From Anodontia alba (Eukaryota > Mollusca > Bivalvia > Lucinida > Lucinidae): a stretch of 64,000 bases of DNA. Made by a program: the position numbers and the translations under genes. The stretch covers positions 11,684,610 through 11,748,609 of the forward strand of contig OZ024828.1 in the NCBI GenBank assembly GCA_964016985.1, in the 5' to 3' direction. The notes under the pieces were generated by a model. It did not search any database. It had not been told where the DNA came from and saw only the letters and a program-made list of their open reading frames with translations. This document shows, one piece after another, positions 55,701-64,000 of the stretch. Numbering within the stretch: position 1 is the stretch's first letter; every line of letters begins with the position of its first letter.

Positions 55701-56004
55701 TTCGATATTGTGAATCATTTAGGGTGTGCACTGCATAGGAACATATTTAGCTGCTGGTTAGATTTTTTTTTTTTTTTTTTCAAAAAAAAAAAAAAACAAC
55801 AAAAAAAGGACCGCTTTTTTTCGTATTTTACCATGAAAGCATACATGTTGAAAATATTCATTAAAATTGCCTCACTGAGTACCAAGTCTTTGTGGAAAAC
55901 CTCTTTGCAAAAAAATATTCAAGTTGACGTGTCATGGTCAAGTGTTATATCTCAAAGGTCAGTCGCAAGGGTTATCAGTGCATGTATCCCATTTACCAAT
56001 TGTA

Positions 56005-56215
56005 GTCGGGAGACCGGTAAAAGGGTAATTGGCAAACAGTGCAGAACCAGATCAGACGTCGCAGAATGCAGCATCTGATCAGGGTCTCCACTGTTTGCAA
56101 ATAGTTTAGCCACTTTTCTCTAGGAATATGGAACTCTCATAGCTGGGTGTACCTAAAATTGAAATTGGACTCTTCCAATATATAGTGTAGGAGAGTCTAT
56201 TCAGTATACAATGGG
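56005..56215. mobile_element. PiggyBac-like MITE C, copy 3
   Basis: GTCGGGAGACCGGTAAAAGG on the left, TATACAATGGG before TTAA on the right, and the palindrome CAGATCAGACGTCGCAGAAT. Confidence 0.7.
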
Positions 56216-56224
56216 TTAACAAAT

Positions 56225-56400
56225 AGCCCCAAATAAGAGGAATATCCAAATCTTTTTCTTATTTCTCCACCAAAAATTATTACTTCTCATTAGAAACAGT
56301 TCACTTCTCACTAGTACCCACCTTGTCATAGAGAAATAAGAAAAAATACAATGGTTTTTTGGCTGAAAAAAAAAGAAAAAAAAAAAAGCACCTTACCTGA
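56225..56400. mobile_element. Palindromic MITE (TIR ATAGCTCCAGATAAG), degraded copy
   Basis: AATAAGAGGAATATCCAAAT to CACCTTACCTGAAGCTA. The hairpin centre is disrupted (TCATTAGAAACAGTTCACTT). Confidence 0.65.
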
Positions 56401-56590
56401 AGCTAATAAACGTCAAAAAGATTGCCTTTGGAAACAAAGAACACACTACAGATAAGAAACATGGGAGTCTCGGTTTTACTGAGACTTCATAAGCAGTAAT
56501 GAAGTCTGCAACACTGCTTACTCCCTCTAGCATATACATGAGAACTCCATTTTCAAGGATTCCACAATGGGCCCAATGATCCCAAAGGAA
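56393..56590 (-). repeat. Second copy of the orphan-exon segment
   Basis: About 185 bases nearly identical to 56680-56865. It keeps LWDHWAHCGILENGVL-type coding but lacks the acceptor and the upstream codons of the other copy, and is followed by a shifted frame. Confidence 0.75.
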
Positions 56591-56745
56591 ATGAAATATA
56601 GTCTGCACTATGGTAAAGTCGAGAAGATGTTCCACCGCCGCCACACAGCACTAATACCAGCTGCAGTGTAGTAAAATAAACGTCAAAAAGATTGCCTTTG
56701 GAAACAAAGAACACACTACAGATAAGAAAAATGGGAGTCTCGGTT

Positions 56746-56934
56746 TTATTGAGACTCTTCATAAGCAGTAATGAAGTTTGCAACACTGCTTACTCCCTCT
56801 AGCGTATACATGAGCAGAACTCCATTTTCAAAGATTCCACAATGGGCCCAATGATCCCAAAGCCATTCACTCCAAGTCACCTCTGAAGTGGTAGGATTCA
56901 TGTACTGAAGCTGTTTAAAGAGACTGGTCTGGGT
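56746..56934 (-). CDS. Candidate orphan 3'-terminal exon in an MCM2 intron
   Basis: After a pyrimidine-rich stretch and CTTTCGTAG the minus strand reads TQTSLFKQLQYMNPTTSEVT, WSEWLWDHWAHCGIFENGVL and LMYTLEGVSSVANFITAYEE, SQ and TAA: 62 codons in a clean frame. It is in phase 0 with the preceding MCM2 exon (57066-57143), so it could act as an alternative last exon giving a truncated MCM2. It could instead belong to an unrelated transposed gene piece, as the segment is duplicated nearby. I do not recognise the protein family. No polyadenylation signal was seen just after it. Confidence 0.3.
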   Translation of the reverse strand, partial: TQTSLFKQLQYMNPTTSEVTWSEWLWDHWAHCGIFENGVLLMYTLEGVSSVANFITAYEESQ

Positions 56935-57065
56935 CTACGAAAGCCAAGAAAAAAAAAAAACTTGAAAAAAGAAAAATGCCAGTAATTTTCGGTTGAAAAA
57001 AAGGGTGCCTTACCTGAAACTATGTTCTTTGTTTCATTCAATTTTTTTTTTTTTCGTTGACTTAC

Positions 57066-57143
57066 CAGGTTTTCATCTTGTTCTGTAGCATTTGGATGAT
57101 GTTTCATATGACTTCCTGTCACAAATCTTGCTAGCCTTTCATC
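57066..57143 (-). CDS. MCM2 exon (26 codons)
   Basis: DERLARFVTGSHMKHHPNAT and EQDENL between TTACAG and GTAAGT. It follows the Arg-finger exon and matches the conserved L-A-x-F-V-x-x-S-H-x-K-H-H-P of MCM2. Phase 0 at both ends. Confidence 0.96.
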
Positions 57144-57547
57144 CTGTAAGTAGAATGATCAGTAAAAATGCATCTGCAACAAACAGAAGATGACATTTAC
57201 AAGAATGGAAAATTCCTACAGAAACCATTTGCCCTGCAGGAGTAGTAGATGGAAAATGTCACATGCCCTACTAATATCTGTCTGAAAATTTAAAGCTATA
57301 CAGTTTACAAAACACCACATCACAACATGTATTCATTTATCCATTTTCTGCACCAGAAAAAGCTAAAAAACTGGCATACACATCTATTCAAAATCTAACT
57401 GCTGCAGGTAATTTAGTTTTCATGTATGTCACCATTTTATTTCAGTCTGACTGGTTCACAAAATGAATTCCTGTTATGAACATTTCCACATACTATATTC
57501 ACCGCAATCCTTCTTCCTCTCACAGCTCTAGATAAAAGAGACATCCA

Positions 57548-57768
57548 GGGCCCAGTTGTTCAAAGCTAACGATGTCGTTAGTTAACAATTCGTTAAAATT
57601 TACATCGAGTGATACACAAATATGCTGAAATTTTTTGCTGAAAAAATGTGAGTAGCTTTTGCAGTGCAAAAAATATCAGAATATTGTACACTGAATCCGC
57701 TAAAACAGTTAACGAAATGACCCTTAACAAGCTCGTTAAGCTAACAACGCTTTGAACAACTCGGCCCA
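57548..57768. mobile_element. Palindromic MITE (TIR GGGCCCAGTTGTTCAAAGC), copy 3
   Basis: GGGCCCAGTTGTTCAAAGCT to TTTGAACAACTCGGCCCA. The central palindrome is half deleted (GTAGCTTTTGCAGTGCAAAA). Confidence 0.8.
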
Positions 57769-57837
57769 GATTCTTACTTTCTTATTCCTCCAAGAAAGCA
57801 TATATAAATTATGGATAGTCACAACATATGTTTTTTG

Positions 57838-58412
57838 TTGTTTGTTTGAGATGGAAGTTTTATGGCTCTGCCATCACTGTTAAGGTCATGTCAACACTGT
57901 TTTTCATGGGCAGGATTAGTGCTCTAAGCAGTTAACCAGTACTTTGTGCACAGACTTTCATCAGTAACTGACAACTGCCTTTCTTTAATCAACTGAATGC
58001 TACGATTGACTGTAGACATTTGTTTGTTTGTGTTGAGGTTTTACGGCCCAGTCAACCCAGTGGAGCCATGTCGAGCATGGTCAGTTTACCTAACTACACG
58101 TTTACTGGGCAGGCTTAGTCCTCTAAGCAGTTAACCAGTATTGTGCACATTCTTTCACCAGAAACTGACAACTGTCCTTCTTGAATCAGCGGAAGGGAGA
58201 GGATGACCGTAGAAAATATTTCATGACCAATCTCCACAAAAGAATGTTGTCAACCTTGGCAGGGGTTGAACCCATGACCTCCTGGTCTCTAGTCGGAGCT
58301 GAAGACATTTCATGATCAATCTCCATGAAGGTGCTGTAGCTGAGCTGGGACTTGAACTTGAGACCTACCCCTGGATCTCAGACGTACTGCTGACTGCACC
58401 ACGGAGCCCGGC
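57838..58412 (-). mobile_element. SINE-1 interrupted by another SINE-1
   Basis: The outer copy is 57838-58021 plus 58304-58412: its body, then its tRNA-like head (GGGCTCCGTGGTGCAGTCAG in the minus sense). The inner copy occupies the gap. AGACATTT appears on both sides of the inner copy (58014-58021 and 58303-58310) as the target duplication. Confidence 0.8.
58022..58302 (-). mobile_element. tRNA-derived SINE-1, inner (younger) copy
   Basis: Minus-strand order: a tRNA-like GCTCCGACTAGAGACCAGGA, GGTTCAACCCCTGCCAAGG (B-box region), body, then GGGTTGACTGGGCCGTAAAA and a CAAACAAACAAA tail. The extreme 5' head is missing. Confidence 0.85.
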
Positions 58413-58460
58413 TATGTTTTTATTGACAAATAAGAAAAATATGAACACTTTTCCATGTCA

Positions 58461-58610
<150 letters not shown>

Positions 58611-58682
58611 TCAGTAAAAATAGCTCCCACCAATAAAAGATCATTTCCAGATAAAATGATAACTGTTGTGATAATTTTGAAC

Positions 58683-58843
58683 AGTTTTTGTTACCTTTCT
58701 ACCAAAATATTTCTTGTAGGTTCTCAGCAGAATTGCCTTAGGAAGGAAGATCCAGTAAGTACCCATAATTTGATAAAGTATTGAGATTTTCTCGTTTTTC
58801 TTATTTCTCCATGAAAAAATATCTTGTGCGTGCTCATTCAATT
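58683..58843. mobile_element. Fragments of the hairpin MITE (TIR ATAGCTCCAGATAAG family)
   Basis: TTTCTTGTAGGTTCTCAGCA and TTCTTATTTCTCCATGAAAA with GCGTGCTCATTCAATTGG. Left arm sequence is retained and the right arm lost. Confidence 0.5.
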
Positions 58844-58916
58844 GGAAGAGTCACATTTCAATTTTAGGTAAGTCAGGCTATGTGATTTAGATAATCCTAT
58901 TGAAAAAAGGATCAAA

Positions 58917-58990
58917 TACTTGCAGATGGTGAAACCCTAATCAGATGCCACATTCTGCAGCATCTGACCCGAGTCTGCAATGTTTGCCAA
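58917..58990. repeat. Solitary GATCAG palindrome, diverged
   Basis: CTTGCAGATGGTGAAACCCT, AATCAGATGCCACATTCTGC and a mirror ending TGCAATGTTTGCC. Confidence 0.55.
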
Positions 58991-59124
58991 TTACTCCGTC
59001 ACAAATTCTAGTATCATGCACCAGAAGATACCCTTTTTTTTTCTATAAAGTTACAGGAAATGATTTTTTATTCAAGTGTCTTCAAAGATGCGGAAAGTCA
59101 AAAACATATGAGCCGAAATGTGAC

Positions 59125-59292
59125 ACATGTACCTTCGGACATACATGCTCAATGAAGACATAAATCAGCTTGCACATTTGCGCAGTCCGATCAGTCTTCA
59201 TTGTCTGCATGAAGGAACTTTGCATCCTGGGCTATCCAAAATGCACCCAGTGAAGATTCTGATCAGACTGCATCAATAAGCAGGCTGACCTG
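59125..59292. repeat. Family E dispersed repeat
   Basis: GTACCTTCGGACATACATGC, AATGAAGACATAAATCAGCT, CCCAGTGAAGATTCTGATCA. Confidence 0.6.
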
Positions 59293-59379
59293 GATTGGTT
59301 TGGAGTTTAATGACCCAGTCAACACTATTAACCCTTAAAACCTGCATCTGAAAATGTCTGCTTATGTCGTCTGCTGTAT

Positions 59380-61525
59380 CAGGGTTCATACAGGCAAGGC
59401 CAAGTCAAATTCAAGGACTTTTCAAGGACTTTTCCAGGACCAACTTTAAGTTTTCAAGGACTATAATACTTACACAAATTTGTAAAATCTGGCACTGTCA
59501 TTCATTGCTTCCACATCCAGTGAAAACATTTGGCAGTGATATTTTTACAAATTTGAAAATGTGAGTCCCAGGACTCGCTAGTCTCAACTTCTATGAGTCC
59601 TGATCAGAATTTATGAGTCCCACTTGGAGACTCTCAGAAATCATGCTGTGCGGTTACTGAGAATCGCTGTACTGGATTTAAATATGTTCTGTCTACTCAA
59701 AGTCAATAGTGATAAAATGTAATAAAATTAAACAACTAGTTCTAGTGTTTTATATCTTTGTATTACCAAATCCTAGACCTTGACTAGCTGAACACAAGAC
59801 TAGCACATGGCTTCTAGACTAGAGAACACGCAAAAAAAAAAAAACTTAATGGAAATAAGCTCAGTTTGAACTATTCTTTCCAGACTAGAACTATAAAGTC
59901 TGACACCACTGGCACTCACTGAATGTGCTCAAAGTAAGAATGAAAAGTTCAGGAATACCACAATAAAGGCCTCAGTAGAAAAAGTCTGACACAGGTTTAA
60001 AAAAAAACTGTTAATACTGATAAGACTCAGCACAGAAAAATGTATGAAGGCAGCCTCCAACTCAGTGGATAGGCTTTAAAGTTTACTTCATTTTTTTTTC
60101 AGTTCATACATTCTTCTATCTTTGGACTTCTTCCACTTCAGCACTGACTTTTTTTAGCCAGACTGACCAGAATCTGTCGAGTATGACTTCTCAGCAGCCT
60201 CCGAGTCCGACTGGGAATTATCTTGGGCCTGGGAATCCTGGGTCTCTAAAACGGGTTCACTTGCGCGATCCTTGTTAAGGAGCGTAAACAGAGTTGGCTG
60301 AGTCTTATCAGTATTAATAGTTTTTTTGTTTTTTCTTGGGTGGCATCGCTGATTAAGCCTTAAACAATTTAAAATCGGCTTTAAACTGACTCAAGTTACC
60401 GCTACGAAACGAGAAACGTCTACTTTCATTTTCAACACGTGCGACGCTCTTTTCGTAACCCTGTCGCTGATTGGTTGAAAAACATCCAATCAAAATCCAT
60501 TTGACTCTCAGTGCGACTGGCACTCAGTAGTCAATATTTTCGCGAATAGTCTCCAAGCCGAAGCAGGGTACCAGTAAGCCGGTGTTATAGTAAACAATTC
60601 AGGTGCGGTGAAATCCCGTGATAAAAGACGAAACAGGTGTATTTTTTTGGAAACAGGACTCGCTACCCAGAAAAAAACATGCGTCCGAGGGTCTGGTGTC
60701 TTAACTTTGCGTCCTTGGCAAATTTTATGCGAGATTCTCGCAGGACGCGCAGGTAAATGAAGCACTGATTTGGGCTAAAAAAACTGATAATTTCTGTTAA
60801 AATGAACTCTCTTAAAACCAAAAGTATTAAGCTGTGGTTGCAGTTTCTGTTTTAACCTGTGAGAAATTTACGAATGTCCGAGACATCACTTTTTCTTGTT
60901 TCTTATGCCCCTCTCCCTGCACCTGTGACCATAATGAACTTTCACCCATTTGTGTTGCTGTCCTTATTACAAGGTTGACAGTGCGCCTTATGTTTACTGT
61001 TTGTTTCCTTTACCCAAGAATATCGTTTTTGCCACTCTCTGCTATAAACACACATTTCCTTTACGCAGAAATAAATTCAGGGTCCAAAAAATCACACATT
61101 AAAGAACAGCAGACGCCATTTTTGTTTTTTGTTTAGTCTGGTTATTTGAATTGACCTTTTTCAGTAATGAAAGTTGTCAAAATCGCCAAGTACCAGTCTG
61201 CAAGGGAGACAATCCAAACATCAAGTACGAATCATTCGAACCTATGTGTATTCGAACTGTTTTCGCGCCCAGCACATTCGAACTCTTTAGTTATGGAACT
61301 CCTGCTCATCTGTCTTTACTCGAAACTTGCCGATTTTTTTAGGAACTTTACTTTTGATTCTTACAGAGATTTAAAATTGTCTAGAACACAAGAAAATGTG
61401 AAATTCAAGTACTTTTCAAAGTCTATGGTCAGTTTCCAAGGGCTTTTCAAGACAAATTTTGTTTTCAAGGACTTTTCAAGACTGCCCTTCATTTTCAAGT
61501 ACTTTTCAAGCCTGTGCGAACCCTG
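59380..61525 (-). mobile_element. hAT-like transposon, internally decayed
   Basis: The ends are CAGGGTTCATACAGGC and the inverse GCCTGTGCGAACCCTG, with subterminal repeats of TTCAAGGACTTTTCAAG at both ends. TGTAT stands directly on each side, a possible 5-bp target duplication. Inside, 60154-60346 on the minus strand encodes a transposase-like N terminus. Most coding sequence is missing. It lies in an MCM2 intron, in the same orientation as the gene. Confidence 0.7.
60154..60346 (-). pseudogene. N-terminal fragment of a hAT-type protein
   Basis: ATG at 60346 gives MPPKKKQK; after a single-base shift in an A-run the frame reads TINTDKTQPTLFTLLNKDRA, SEPVLETQDSQAQ, then a serine/aspartate-rich tail to TAA at 60154. 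A short basic start followed by a T/Q/P-L-F motif resembles N termini of ZNF862/ZMYM-like hAT proteins. The rest of the protein is not visible. Confidence 0.45.
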
Positions 61526-61564
61526 TGTATATTCTTGGAAACTTTTCAAACGTATTTTTGCATA

Positions 61565-61638
61565 CAGGCAAACAGTGTGGACCCTGATCAGACTACTCCT
61601 AAAGGAGCAGTCTGATCTGGGTCCACACTGTTTGCAAA
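61565..61638. repeat. Solitary GATCAG palindrome
   Basis: GGCAAACAGTGTGGACCCTG, ATCAGACTACTCCTAAAGGA and its mirror ending ACACTGTTTGC. It is a near-perfect 70-base hairpin whose centre differs from other copies on both arms. Confidence 0.8.
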
Positions 61639-61707
61639 AATGACTTCTAAAATCACAAGCAGAAGACAAAGCAAATGACAATTATTGTGATTGGCAGTTT
61701 AAGGGTT

Positions 61708-61902
61708 AAGATACTTTTACTTTTTCCTGAGCAGGCTTAGTCCTCTAAGGTGTTTACCAGTACTTGTGTACTTCTTTCACTTGAAACTAACAACTGCCCT
61801 TCTTGAATCAACTGAAGTAGAGAATGACCACAGAAAAAATTTCATGATCAATCTCCACGAAAGAAAAGTTGCAAGACCCAGCGGGGATCAAACCCGCGAG
61901 GC
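61708..61902 (-). mobile_element. tRNA-derived SINE-1, 5'- and 3'-truncated
   Basis: The body and CTCGCGGGTTTGATCCCCGC (B-box region, minus sense) are present; the A-box end and the tail are not. Confidence 0.75.
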
Positions 61903-61990
61903 ATATTTTATGAACTTTCTGTATATAAGAGCAACAAGTTAATCAAAACTTCATTATACACCAAATGGTGAAAAAGAAATGAATACTCAC

Positions 61991-62155
61991 ATTTTCAGCA
62001 AAAGTTAATGAGGGATCGTATCTTCCTCCTATGGGGTTAGCCGCAGCTAAAACAGCACATCTTGCCTGTAGAGAGGTGACAATACCCGCTTTAGATACTG
62101 AGATACTCTGTTGTTCCATAGCTTCATGAATACTTGTCCTGTCCTGATCATTCAT
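61991..62155 (-). CDS. MCM2 exon (55 codons, sensor 1)
   Basis: The first MCM2 exon in the window in transcription order. After CCAAACAG it reads [40 protein letters not shown] and [15 protein letters not shown], then GTGAGT. It follows directly on the Walker B D-E-F-D-K of MCM2, which must lie in an exon beyond 64000. S-K-A-G-I belongs to the presensor-1 hairpin, and A-A-A-N-P carries the sensor-1 Asn. MCM2 is one of six subunits of the MCM2-7 replicative helicase in the nucleus. The seven exons here give 307 residues of a protein that is about 890 long in animals. All internal splice sites are GT-AG and phase 0, with no stop or frame break, so the gene looks intact. Confidence 0.98.
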
Positions 62156-62201
62156 CTGTTTGGATAAAAATGCAAACTTGTTTATCTGCTCAAAATTTTA
62201 A

Positions 62202-62400
62202 CCCTGGTTCTGCTGAACCCGGATATGCCCTGCCTTTATAAACAATGTAGATCCCGATCAGTTGGCTTCTTCAAATGTTCTGAATCCAAACTGTTTATCA
62301 TTATGTATGTGACTTTGTATCGACAATCTGGATCAAGTAATCCCATTGGCTGAAAATCAGAAGTGGGCCTGGCATCTTCATGTATTCAACATGGTAAGGG
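62202..62400. mobile_element. PiggyBac-like MITE A, copy 3
   Basis: TTAA, CCCTGGTTCTGCTGAACCCG, a shortened palindrome (GATCAGTTGGCTTCTTC), then TTCAACATGGTAAGGG and TTAA. It is the most diverged copy of the family. Confidence 0.75.
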
Positions 62401-62844
62401 TTAAGCTGTATCCTATTCTAACATGACCCTAGGTAAGATTTTTTTGTTGTCTTTTTTAATTTAACCCCAAAATATGACTTTTTCTTCTTATTCACTAAGA
62501 AAACAGGGTGTCGGCAACTTGGACACTTTCTCTTTATAAGATATTGTTAATGCCAAACCAGTCAAGAAAATCTACATGCTTAATATAGCCCCAAGAGACC
62601 TACTTATAAATGATCTCGGTCCTGACTCTATGTGCACTTTCACACAAATTGTAATGATTGACCTTCCAAGGCATGTGCCCCTTTTGACGTTAAATCCTTC
62701 CTTGGTGGAAATCTTTTATACTATATCAACCCCAAGGATCATCAAGAAGTAAGTAGCAATAATTGGCCCAACTGATTTGCGATGTCAGTGTTGTGAGCTC
62801 TGAACATAATACAACTGTTTAAATATTTATTTGAACACCAACAA

Positions 62845-63246
62845 CAGCTCCACATAAGAGGGGTAATCCACAGAATATATTTTCTTTTCCTCAATAACAA
62901 CGAATCTTGTGGGTACTCACTAGAAGCGTTTCCTCAAGTGGCTTCTAATGAGTACAGGGATGAGTATTGTCGCTAATAATTAATCTTGAAATCTAAAATT
63001 TCAGTTCTGAAACAGAAATCGTTTCCCCCAGGTAGTATTGAGAAACTATAATAAAATAATTCAGTTTCAAGTAAGGCTTTTCTTTCATCCCAATTCTCTT
63101 ATTTCTCAATGAAAACATACATTGTGGGTACTCATAAGAAGCACCTCAGGGAGGCACCTCTAACGAGTACTCACAGAGCATATGTTTTTATTGAGAAATA
63201 AGAAAATTATTATGTGGATACCCACTCTTATCTGGAGCTGTGCAAC
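62845..63246. mobile_element. Two hairpin MITE copies (TIR ATAGCTCCAGATAAG family)
   Basis: The first (62845-62954) is cut off in the right arm after GAAGCGTTTCCTCAAGTGGC. The second (about 63096-63246) has the full palindrome around GAAGCACCTCAGGGAGGCAC and the right end CTCTTATCTGGAGCTGTG. Confidence 0.75.
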
Positions 63247-63469
63247 TAATTATTAGTTAAATGACAGCTCAGTTTGCACCATTTTTAAAGTCTTCAGTAT
63301 CACTCAGCCAATTATCAGACCAACAACCTTCTGGTCTCTAAGCAAACTGAGCCACTGCACCAGCAAAATTTCAGGTAATTCCTCTTACAGCAGAGAAGGA
63401 ATGGATACACCTCCAAGACAATTACTGACATGGAAATAATTTTCTGCCCCTCCCCCTACCCCTTACAAC

Positions 63470-63716
63470 CTCTCAAACCAGTCAGTTTACCTAAACACAC
63501 TTTTCCTTGGCAGGTTTAGTCCTTTAAGCTATTAACCAATATTTGTGCACATTCTTACAGCAGAAACTGACACCTGCTCTTCTTAAATCAGCATAAGGCA
63601 GAAAATAAGTGAATGTAGAAAATATTTCGTGATCAATCTCTATCAAAGAATGTTGCCAGAACCAGCTAGGATTGAACCTGCAACCTCTTTCAATTGAGCC
63701 ACAGAGACTGGCAGAA
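63470..63716 (-). mobile_element. tRNA-derived SINE-1 copy
   Basis: The plus sense shows CAGTTTACCTAAACACACTT, GTGCACATTCTTACAGCAGA, ATTTCGTGATCAATCTCTAT and AGGATTGAACCTGCAACCTC. The head has lost part of the A-box side. Confidence 0.8.
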
Positions 63717-63862
63717 TGCAGTTTAACATGTTATTGTTTCTGTATCTCCAAACAAATAATATTTTTGACCGCTATCTGAATCATATGCATACTCGTCTGG
63801 TGTGCAACGGAAGCAGTAGGCACAATAAACTCTATAAAAGTTGCCCCTGGAAACAGAGACAG

Positions 63863-64000
63863 GTCTAGATAAGAGAGTGTATCAGGTAAACAGTTTTCTT
63901 ATTTCTGGATGAAAACGTGTTGTGGGTACTCATTAGAAGCACCTCAGAAAGGCGCTTCTAACGAGTACCCACAACGTATGTTTTCATCCAGAAATAAGAA
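63863..64000. mobile_element. Hairpin MITE running off the right edge
   Basis: GGTCTAGATAAGAGAGTGTA, then a palindrome from TTCTTATTTCTGGATGAAAA (63898) to its mirror at 64000. The ~103-base palindrome is nearly perfect, including CATCCAG against CTGGATG, which differs from other copies on both arms. Confidence 0.85.

Noticed and set aside
60834..61136. 100-residue cysteine-containing plus-strand frame
   Set aside because: It lies in the decayed interior of the hAT-like element and has no recognisable domain or splice context.
61870..61902. tRNA gene suggested by GGGGATCAAACCCGCGAG
   Set aside because: It is the B-box part of a SINE-1 copy; the acceptor stem and A-box are absent.

Overview
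The window reads as nuclear DNA of an animal, most likely a bivalve mollusc. The grounds are an animal-type MCM2 gene with phase-0 introns, a cysteine-rich ectodomain gene with a somatomedin-B-like cluster of the sort common in molluscan adhesion-GPCR-like families, and tandem 145-160 bp arrays that end in a hairpin plus a short 3' tag, like the pearl / HINE (Helentron-associated) elements described from oysters. The organism call is inference; the gene calls come from translated sequence. There are no rRNA or true tRNA genes, no CRISPR array and no prokaryotic features.

Layout. 1-3.2 kb holds a decayed Helitron-like relic (cysteine-protease-like domain, K/R-rich linker, zinc ribbon). 3.5-9.2 kb holds a cluster of heat-shock-element-like motifs, a 1.1 kb direct duplication and pearl-like arrays. 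10.9-22.9 kb holds a two-exon secreted or surface protein gene on the + strand; its 10.2 kb intron contains a tandem array, a long TG microsatellite, a mariner copy and a foldback element. 23-43 kb is intergenic: arrays with ~145, ~150 and ~480 bp units, SINEs, palindromic MITEs and a second mariner. From 43.96 kb to beyond the right edge lies the 3' part of MCM2 on the - strand. Seven coding exons give the last 307 residues from just after Walker B to the stop codon, with an AATAAA signal 49 nt after the stop.

The most unusual property is the number of long, nearly perfect palindromes. At least eight short-transposon families have a palindromic centre. One core (TTAGAA-N-CGCCTC and its mirror) sits inside three families with unrelated terminal repeats, and another (centred on GATCAG...CTGATC) sits inside three TTAA-flanked families and also alone. 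Repeat families are partitioned by location: one hairpin family and the tRNA-derived SINE are almost confined to the MCM2 locus, while pogo-like and Helitron-like repeats fill the left half.

The two host genes have no visible functional connection. MCM2 is a subunit of the replicative helicase; the left gene encodes a secreted or membrane-anchored cysteine-rich protein of unknown function.
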